Assembly (NCBI RefSeq): GCF_012489685.1
Contig: NC_080046.1
Location: 20,645,304-20,709,303, forward strand
Reading direction: 5' to 3'
Origin: Lotus japonicus
Taxonomy: Eukaryota; Streptophyta; Magnoliopsida; Fabales; Fabaceae
DNA: 64,000 nt
Shown here: positions 56,401-64,000 of the stretch, piece after piece
Layout: the number at the start of each line of letters is the position of its first letter
How positions within the stretch are numbered: position 1 is the first letter of the stretch
Position numbers and translations under genes: made by a program
Notes under the pieces: model-generated
Told to the model about the DNA's origin: nothing
The model's database searches: none
Seen by the model: the letters and a program-made list of their open reading frames with translations, nothing else

Positions 56401-56405
56401 TCGGG

Positions 56406-57179
56406 CATACCTGTATCACACACAAACGAACGCAGAACTAGCATCAGCACCATCACAACCCATGAAGCCAGTGGAGGGAGCGACTTCCAAAGTAGTCCAC
56501 AAAGTAAAAATTCATACTCTCCTTCACAATATCCACACCTTTCGTCAAACACACAACATACAATCCCTTCAACAAAAGTTGGAGTACTGCCAAAGAAACC
56601 AAAACCGCTCAGCCTCCTCCTTTCTTCTCCTCACCCAACGTTGTGCTCGAAACCCATACCTACACAATCACGCAATAATCCCAACATCGGTTTTCTAATC
56701 TTAATAATGATAAAAGGAACAAAAGAGGACCAAAGAAAATTTTAAAAGAGAAATTCTAGATTTGTTATGTCCTATAATCGTGATTTCCAATTCGATTTCG
56801 TTGGAAATCTTGATCTCAACTGCTTTTGCTCCTTGTTCTTTCATGCTTCTCTAATTATATGTCACCGCCGTCGAGATTCTGTCAAGGAACAAAATGGATG
56901 ACCGGCGGTGATCAACACCATGACAATTCTGGCCAGCCCCACTACGATCAGACCCCTCGACATCCATTTCAACAAAACCTCTAACAACCTCAATGCCAAC
57001 CTCAACCCGAAGCTGCACCTCCTCACTCCCAACAACTGATCTAGATAAGCCTTCTACACGCCTTGAAGACCCACAACAACCCGAGGAAACCACCACGGCA
57101 TAATAAAAAGCCCGCAATAGAAATACAGAGTCAAAACAGAGACATATCTAGATTAATGTTCATCGTCTTGATGTCTTCT
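56406..57179. other. Older repeat DNA right of the nest
   Basis: Continuation of the nest target sequence. A minus-strand frame at 56851-57117 is Val/Gly/Glu-rich and unsupported. I see no gene. Confidence 0.35.
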
Positions 57180-57560
57180 CACTACAACAATTAATGCTTT
57201 TAGTGACATAATAAAAGTGACGATTGTTAATCTTGTCACTAAATATGTATTATTTGGGGCCATTTTCTAATTCGTCATTAAAATTTATTACAATTGTGAC
57301 CATATTGTAAATCGTCACTAAAACTATTATTAGTACTGGCCAAACTATAAATCGTCACTAAAACTATTGTTAGTAGTGACAAAATTATAAATCGTCACTA
57401 ATACTATTCGTAATAGTGACCAAAATAGAAATCGTCACTAAAACTATTTATGCAAGTGACCAAATTATAAATCGTCACTAAAACTACTTTTAGTAGTGAC
57501 CAAATTATAAATCGTCACTAATACTATTCGTAACAGTGACTAAAATATAAATCGTCACAA
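57180..57560. mobile_element. CACTA terminus with 40-bp subterminal repeats
   Basis: It starts CACTACAACAATTAATGC. About eight units of roughly 40 bp follow, each with the form GTGAC...ATAAATCGTCAC TAAAACTATT (GTGAC/GTCAC inverted within the unit). These are typical subterminal transposase-binding arrays of CACTA elements. I found no matching right terminus, so the element is truncated or rearranged. Confidence 0.6.
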
Positions 57561-57689
57561 TAAAACTATCCTTTAACCGGAGTAATCCACATCAAATCAT
57601 CATCCTTCAACTTGTTCTTCTCCAAAAAGGGGTCGAGCCATCCTCTTTGCTTGAAGACATTGGTGAGAAGAGAATCATATTGCAAGCTT

Positions 57690-57865
57690 GCTTTTGCATG
57701 AGAGCGAGGTGTTGGCTGTGGGGGCGATGTATCTGACTAATGTGTCTTATCCCCAACAAACAACAGTTGTTGAGGCTTCGACGTTCCGTTGGACGATGTC
57801 TATGGCTTCTCAGCTTGGGTTCAGGGTGATTGCTTTGAAACTGACCGCCTTTAATTATTAGAGAG
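57690..57865 (+). pseudogene. RNase H-like (RVT_3) remnant
   Basis: A plus-strand frame reads EVLAVGAMYLTNVSYPQQTT, then VVEASTFRWTMSMASQLGFR and VIALK, which resembles plant LINE-derived RNase H domains (E-A-x-x-W-x-M...GF). It is short, with no catalytic Asp context left. Confidence 0.35.
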
Positions 57866-58263
57866 GTAGAAGGAAACCTTATGATGATGGTGGCTCTTAT
57901 CTAGCTTCTATTATAAGTTATTATCATTTGTTTTCCCGCATTTTGATTATGTAAACCTTTCTATTGTGTCGTTTCCTACACTGATTCAGTTTAGGTGGAA
58001 GACATATCTTTTGAGATTTTATCTTTTGTACTTGTTTAAACTTCTATGCCCATTTCTTCTTCATGCAATGCAGTTTGATTTTAAAAAATATACATACGTG
58101 ACATATATGCGTGTCTCAATGTACCATAGAAATAAGTATTTGCATCATGAAAGGATGACTTTTCTGTAAAATTTTTAGTTTATTTTATGAATTCCAATTA
58201 TACATTCGCTACTATGTATAAACTATTTTCATGTTAATAATGATAAGTGCGGTTTCAATGTTT
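57866..58263. other. Intergenic, no gene seen
   Basis: AT-rich. It contains the left copy of a 16-bp word, AATGATAAGTGCGGTT (58239-58254), which recurs just right of MULE-like element 4. Confidence 0.35.
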
Positions 58264-58273
58264 AAAAAAAAAA

Positions 58274-59724
58274 GGCTTAATTCCAGTTTGGGCCCCTGAT
58301 GTTTCAAGAATAAGCGTTCTGCACCCCCCATGTCTAAAAGTTGCAGTCAAACTCCCCTTTGTAACAAAATTGTGCTAACGAAGCCCTTCCGTTAGCTTCC
58401 GTCTGTTGACCAAACGAAAATGGCTTACGTGTATTTTTAACCCAAATCAACACCGATCCAATTCCTTCTTCCTCCTACAACTCCATCGTCTCCACCCCTT
58501 CACCCATTTTTGAATCCATGAATTACAAGGTTACCTCTTTAAGTCAAGCCAAACCCCTAATTCCCTCTACACAACAAACCTCCATAACCAAGCCAAACCT
58601 CTCCCAGGTTTCCACCATCGTCCCACATATCCATCACAACCCCCCAAGCTTCCACAGTCCACACTAATTTACATTCTTCATCTCTTATTGCTTCACCCGA
58701 CACTGTAATGGATTCGATTTTTGGGTGATTGCAGAAGCAAGGGGAGAGCCTGCCACTGTGTTCCCTCTTTCTCTCTCTGGTTCATGCTTTTCTCTCTTCA
58801 AAACCTCTCTTCGCCATAGCTACCCTCCCCGCCGACCTCGAACCAACCCAGAATTGCCAAAGCTCCAGATCTGGGTTTTAGATCGAGTGAATAGTTCGCC
58901 TCCTCTTGTTCAGAGTGGGTCTAGATCTAAACTGAATCTTCTGTCATTGGTTCTTCTTCCCCTTCGTCTTCTTCTAAAAGGGCATCCTCTGAGCTCTAAA
59001 ATTTGCCCCATTTTTCTATCTTCTTTGTTTTGTATTTGGGTTGGTAGTGGATCTGGGTTTAAAGTGAGAATAAATTATGAAATAAAGAAGTTGTCATTTT
59101 GTTTTCAATCAAGGTTGTAATTGATTAACAAGGTTTTTGTTATGTTGCGTTGGGTCTGAGTTTTTTGAGTTTCCAAAACTTCTTTCTTTTTTCATGCTAA
59201 AAAAATTGACAGCCATAATCCATTTTGGGGTTTTGGACCAAAACCTAACTATGAATTCCACTTTCCTCCAATTTCAGAAGTGTTACTTCTTCCCCCTCTT
59301 ATGGAAATGGGGCGATATTTGTTCTCTTCCCCCTCTTATGGAAACAAGGACGATGTTTGTTCATGGTGGTGGTAGACATAAAAGAAAAAGGAAAAGAAAA
59401 GGAAGTGATGAGTGGCTGAGGCTAGATTGGATTACTGGCTTGTGGGTTTGTTTATTTGGGTGTTTTAATTTTCTGGGTTTTCTTGGTGAGGATGATGAGG
59501 AAGAAAAAAGGGGTATGGTTATTTATTAATTAATCAGAAATTTTTTTTTATTAATTAAAGAGATGGAGACGATGGAGTTGTAGGAGGAAGGAGAAATTAA
59601 AAATACACGTAAGTCATTTCCGTTAGGTCAACAAACGGAAGCTAACGGAAGGGCTTCGTTAGCACAGTTTTGTTACAAAGAGGAGCTTGACCGCAACTTT
59701 TAGACATAGGTGGTACAGAAAGCC
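58274..59724. mobile_element. Non-autonomous MULE-like element 4, 1451 bp, right end damaged
   Basis: The left TIR starts GGCTTAATTCCAGTTTGGGC. The inverted copy at 59605-59724 follows it (TTCGTTAGCACAGTTTTGTT, AACTTTTAGACATAGGTGGT) but lacks about 40 bp just inside the terminus and ends ...CAGAAAGCC. A10 runs flank both ends (58264-58273, 59725-59734). The interior has Cys/Phe-rich chance ORFs and no transposase. Confidence 0.75.
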
Positions 59725-59734
59725 AAAAAAAAAA

Positions 59735-60275
59735 TGATAAGTGCGGTTATAATACTAAAAATTAAACTTAAATCTAGTAAAATTAAGTTAGGACGTCCTA
59801 CTTTTTAGGAGATCGAAATTCAATTTGAAGGCCAAACACTACCTGCATGTGTATCGGAAAAATGTTGAAAGCTTCATTTCGTGAGTTTAATATAGAAAAT
59901 GTTCCATTACTACTAATTCTTTCATTTAATTTTAATTTGGTTTGAACATTATAACATGCAATATATTTCCCATAGTGCCAAAACATACAAAGCTAAAGAG
60001 ATTTCAGAAGAGCTAGCAAAAACAGCTGCCAATTCTTTTTCACTAGCTAGACAAAAAGCAAAATATTAACAGATGATCGAGAGGGAACATGAGCAGCGAG
60101 CAACAGCAGCTTCAGAGTTGAAAGAGAGAGAACAAAGGTGTTAATTTGGAAGATCATCATCAGTTCACACACGTACACAGGTGTTGTGGCTCGATGCTCA
60201 ACGTCGACCTTGCTTTAATTAATTACTTTACTGTACTTGAAAATGCACATTCACCGTACCACACCACCACCATGC
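59735..60275. other. 3' flank of the TEL gene
   Basis: AT-rich. No other gene is seen. The TEL 3' UTR probably extends left from 60276 into this stretch. Confidence 0.4.
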
Positions 60276-62930
60276 CTAGCTAGCTTCATCACCCACGCCG
60301 CCACTTTTGCTGCTAGCCACGTCACCATCACCACCACCTGCCCCATCATCTCCACCATCACTCCCCGTCACATCACCGATTGGATTAACCATGTTTCCCT
60401 GCAGCAGCAGCAGCTTGTTGTTCCCCACTATTGGAAGTGGCTCCGTCACTACTTCCCTCCCATCTCGAGGCGGTGAAAACACCACTGGCAAGTTGTAGTA
60501 ATGCTCCATCTCGCATGGGAACTTTGAATTCTTGAAATGCTCTTTCAATGCCTCCAACCCCTTCATTTTTCATTAAATAATTAAAATAAACATACTCGTA
60601 GCTAGTCTTTTTATGTCACTCGTGTTTATTATTCATATATCAATATAATATTAATAATTAATTAATATATACCTGAACTCTAGCGTAGGTGACTTCACAA
60701 ATTTTTTTTGAATTAAATCTTTCCCAGTGTTGGAGATGTAAAGCCTTGTAGAGCCTCAGTGCTGCCTCAGGAGATGTCATGTTCACGAACCCGTATCCAA
60801 CATTGCATTTGTTGCTGTTTCAACACGTAATTGACAATTGACAAAATAAGGGGTATGGTATGGTATCAGTTCTAGAGTAGTTATGATTGCTAGCTAGCTA
60901 GGGATATGAATGAAAATGAGGAAAAGAAATCTACTTGAAATCAATGGGAAGATACACGAAGTCATAGGAGGATCGAGGCTGCGCCTCATCACTGTCGCCG
61001 ATCTGATCGTTACAGTGAATGCAGTGCTTGTCCAGCATGTTTAGTAGCAGCTTCTGGCTGCAATTGGAACCAGTCAAATTACTGTTGACAATTTTTCAAC
61101 TGAAAAGAACGTTTTGAGTTTGACCCCCAAAATAAATAAATAAATAATAGCATGGTAATAAAAAAAAAAAAAAAATTAGAACTCTCTTAATCAACTAGGC
61201 TATATTTCTTTTTTCTATCAGTAAGTTTGAGTTCACTTAATCATAGGTAGCCTATATTTAAGATAAACAATAAAATATGAAATTTCCAACACAATAATCA
61301 TAAATATTATTAATTCACATAAGATTATGGTTATTTAACTTAAGCTTGGTGTAGTGAAATTTTTTATACATTTTTTTATACACTAATTCACATAGGATTA
61401 TGGTCCTTTAGACATTTTTTATACATTAATCCCCTCAATTCTGTCTTGAATTTTAAGAGCATTTTTACATCAAAATTTAGAAGCTTAATTAATTGCTCAT
61501 GCTGCTGAAACATGGAGCTGAGTAAAGGAATTAATGAGGGAACAGGGTTCATTAGTTTCTGAAATTTATAACACATAATGAAAAATTGCTTATAAAAAAA
61601 ACATAATGATAAATTAAAAAAATTTAAATAAACGGACCTGTACTTGTTGGGTATGTTCTTGATCATGAGAGTAGTTCTAGAATCTCTGGAACTGGACTCG
61701 ACAATTTCATCTTCTTTGATGAGAAACCGAGCTTCGTGCTTCTTCTCGGGCTTCCCTTTCCAATGTCTGCTTCTAGATAGTTGTTGCTGCTGCCTCTGTT
61801 TCGTGCTTCCCGCTCTGGTGTCGCCACTATGCTTTCTAATAAGATTCCTCCTTGGTGGACCCTGTGATTGTGAATACCACTCTCCAACCCCAAATCTACT
61901 TCCAACTAATTCAACAGGCTCAGAATTCGCCACTTTCTTCAATCCTCCCCGGTCCGATTTCTTGCGACGTAGTTGAGGAGGTTGAGAGGAATTCAAGCTA
62001 GAAGTAATAAAATGAGAATGATAAAATGGTGGTGGTGGTGGTGGTGGGTACAATAGAAGTGGTGTGATGTTCATGTTAAGAGGAGGCGAAGAGGGACCAG
62101 AATGGAGTAACTTCTTTCTTCCGTTACCTCCTGGTCTGCTGAACTCAATAGCAACCGGTTTGCCATGAATTTCCTTCCCATTCATCTGTTTCAAAGCCAT
62201 CTCTGCGTCTCTTGTGTCAAAGAACTCAACAAATCTCTGCTTCTTTTTCCATGGTGTATCTCTCAGTTCCTTTATGGCACCTGTAAGTAAATTATATCAC
62301 AAAAAGAGTGAAATAGAAAGTAGAATGAGATAGAGACATTTCAACATTTCAAAATCAAACATGCATGCAATTACCGAAAGGTTCAAAAACTCGTCGAAGA
62401 TTCTGAGTGGACACGTCGGGAGACAACTTGAAAACGACGAGGGTTCCTTGGTTGTGAGCGTCGGGGAGGGCGGCACTGGGGGTGGGGACGACGTAGTGGG
62501 CCCACACAGCGCGGCCGGCGATGAGGCCTGCAGGCGGCGGATGCACGGCGGTGTAGTAATATAAGTGAGGGTGGTGGCTGAAGAAGGAGGCGCAGTGCAT
62601 GTGAAGGGTGCGGATGGCGGTGAAGGCGGCCTCGGCGTGGCGGAGGTCGTAGAAATGGACGGTGACAATGCCGTGACGGAGGTGCTCCATCTGGACGGCC
62701 CTGACGTCGCCGAACGGCTCAAGGTCTCTACGTAGGGCGGACTCGGTGGTTAAGGGGACAGGGGTGAGGAGGAGGGAGCGGGTGGGGGAGGTTGACAACT
62801 TCGCCGGAGGGGTGACGGCGAGGGGTATGATAGGAATGTGGTTAGTGTTAGTGTTAGTGGGTGTGAACTCTTTGGCTTTGGGGTCTAAGGTTGTTCCGGC
62901 GGAGACAGTGGTGGTTTGTTCTTCTTCCAT
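60276..62930 (-). CDS. TEL: TERMINAL EAR1-like Mei2-type RNA-binding protein
   Basis: Five exons: 62930-62375, 62280-61638, 61057-60935, 60814-60673, 60560-60276. All are GT-AG and in phase; 1749 nt encode 582 aa, normal for TEL proteins. RRM1 lies at about 60-120 ([20 protein letters not shown]). RRM2 lies at about 162-235 ([40 protein letters not shown]). A Pro-rich and basic linker follows. The C-terminal Mei2-type RRM starts at about 386 ([20 protein letters not shown]) and continues [43 protein letters not shown] and [19 protein letters not shown]. The HCIHCN insertion in that RRM fits the TEL group, as opposed to the larger AML proteins. Relatives (maize TE1, rice PLASTOCHRON2) act in shoot apices and young leaf primordia to set leaf initiation rate and phyllotaxy. 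The tail is Gly/Asp-rich. The start ATG at 62930 gives [20 protein letters not shown]. Confidence 0.93.
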
Positions 62931-63048
62931 TGTTCCCACAATCTGGCTATAGCTATTCTTCTTTCTAATCACTGTGTGAGACAGTGAGAAACAGAGGTAC
63001 TTGCAGAGGAGCAGGGTATTAGTGCGCGGTTCTCTAAATAAATGTGAA

Positions 63049-63070
63049 ATATATATATATATATATATAT
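63049..63070. repeat. (AT)11 microsatellite upstream of TEL
   Basis: Eleven AT dinucleotides about 120 bp upstream of the TEL start codon. It may overlap the core promoter. Confidence 0.85.
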
Positions 63071-63474
63071 CTCTTGTTGTGGTGTGTTTTTGTGTATGGT
63101 TGTGTGTGTCAATGTGGCTCAATAGGTATATGTCTCTTGACTGTTGTGTCGCAAAGATCAGAAAAGATTAATGGAAAAGGTTGAGGATCGATCATCTCTC
63201 CTATTATGAAAAGGAAAAGGTTTCATTCAAGGTCATTGCTACTATACCACAAGACTTAGTTTAGATATGATATATGTAATTATATGGATCAATTAAAATC
63301 GACTAGGTGGCATTAATTTTTTTTGGTTTTATTTGTTTTGGAACAACTGAAAAAGGAAATTAATTAAGTTAACACAAGGTAAATCAATTATGGTTTGGAA
63401 TGGTCAGACTTGAATGACTAATGGATGGTCTTTCACCTTTCACCTTTTCGCAAAGTTTTGAAACTTCAAGTTTA
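63071..63474. other. TEL upstream region
   Basis: No gene is seen. It carries the TEL promoter region and is interrupted about 540 bp from the ATG by MULE-like element 5. Confidence 0.4.
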
Positions 63475-64000
63475 GGCTTAATTGCAACTTTGGTCCCCGA
63501 CGTTTACCAATGCCATGATTTTGGTTCCTCACCTAATTTAATTACATGGATGGTCCCCGACGTTGTAGGTCGTGTGCAACGTTAGTCCTACCGTTTATTT
63601 CTTAATAGAGGAGACTTACGTGGACGTCTAGTTGGAGAGAGAAAGAAGGTATGAGGAGAGAGGGAAGCACGTGAGTATCACGTGAACTCACGTGAACCTT
63701 ATATGAACCCATTATACCCAAATCTGAAAACCTAGGGATCTAATTCGTGTTACCTTCTTCGTTCTAGAGAGGTCAGGGGTTTGGGTATAATGGGTTCAGA
63801 TAAGGGTCACGTGATACTCACGTGCTTCCCTCTCTCCTCATACCTCCTTTCTCTCTCCAACTAGACGTCCACGTAAGTCTCCACTATTAAGAAATAAACA
63901 GTAGGACTAACGTTGCACATGACCTACAACGTCGAGTACCATCCATGTAATTAAATTAGGTGGGGGACCAAAATCGTGGCATTGGTAAACGTCGGGGACC
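63475..64000. mobile_element. Non-autonomous MULE-like element 5, cut by the window edge
   Basis: It starts GGCTTAATTGCAACTTTGGT. The second half, from about 63775, is an inverted copy of the first half out to GGTAAACGTCGGGGACC at the edge. About 17 more bases should complete the right terminus. It is an almost perfect foldback with no room for a gene. The likely left TSD is TCAAGTTTA (63466-63474). Confidence 0.85.

Noticed and set aside
57220..57560. Regular 40-bp repeats considered as CRISPR-like
   Set aside because: Plant nuclear context, no unique spacers, units diverge throughout, CACTA terminus adjacent.
61644..61976. Plus-strand ORF over TEL exon 2
   Set aside because: Shadow of the TEL reading frame.
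62297..62722. Alternative frame of TEL exon 1 (Ser/Pro/Thr-rich)
   Set aside because: Same strand, different frame; the RRM-bearing frame is the coding one.

Overview
The window is nuclear DNA from a flowering plant: spliced genes, AT-rich intergenic DNA and densely nested transposons. A dicot, probably a legume, is my best guess, from the repeat families and a nodule-type defensin-like peptide. The species cannot be fixed from sequence alone.

Three complete multi-exon host genes could be assembled by hand with consistent splice phases. (1) A secreted family-5 glycoside hydrolase on the + strand (26107-31101, four exons, 551 aa). (2) A full-length ABCB (MDR/P-glycoprotein) transporter on the - strand (38029-32046, seven exons, 1240 aa), tail to tail with the hydrolase. 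(3) A TERMINAL EAR1-like (Mei2-type) RNA-binding protein on the - strand (62930-60276, five exons, 582 aa). A small two-exon defensin-like peptide gene lies at 17374-18025 (+). Two internal exons of an unrecognised acidic protein lie at the left edge (-). I see no functional link between these genes.

Most of the rest is mobile DNA. 1-11 kb: a palindromic MITE and a 7.9-kb Helitron-like element that carries a nested 3.48-kb CACTA element. The CACTA element contains a spliced NEK-kinase gene fragment. 11-16 kb: a 5'-truncated LINE with target-site duplication (TSD), a roughly 2-kb LTR-like segment with internal tandem repeats, and a LINE ORF1 fragment. 16-26 kb: Helitron termini, the defensin-like gene, copia and gypsy debris, and a MULE-like element.

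39-56.4 kb is a transposon nest in which almost every junction can be resolved. There is a MULE-like element (9-bp TSD). Then come two ~4.05-kb solo LTRs of one family in opposite orientation, each with its own 5-bp TSD. The left one is split by a second MULE (9-bp TSD) and by a young gag-only Ty1-copia element (5-bp TSD). A Cassandra-type solo LTR carrying 5S rRNA-like sequence (5-bp TSD) sits between the two. 57-60 kb holds a CACTA terminus with 40-bp subterminal repeats, an RNase H remnant and a fourth MULE-like element. A fifth MULE-like element runs off the right edge.

The observations most worth following are: the ORF of identical length (480 bp) kept open in both solo LTRs; the NEK capture inside CACTA inside Helitron; the zinc-knuckle-less gag-only copia; and the five non-autonomous MULEs sharing one terminal consensus.
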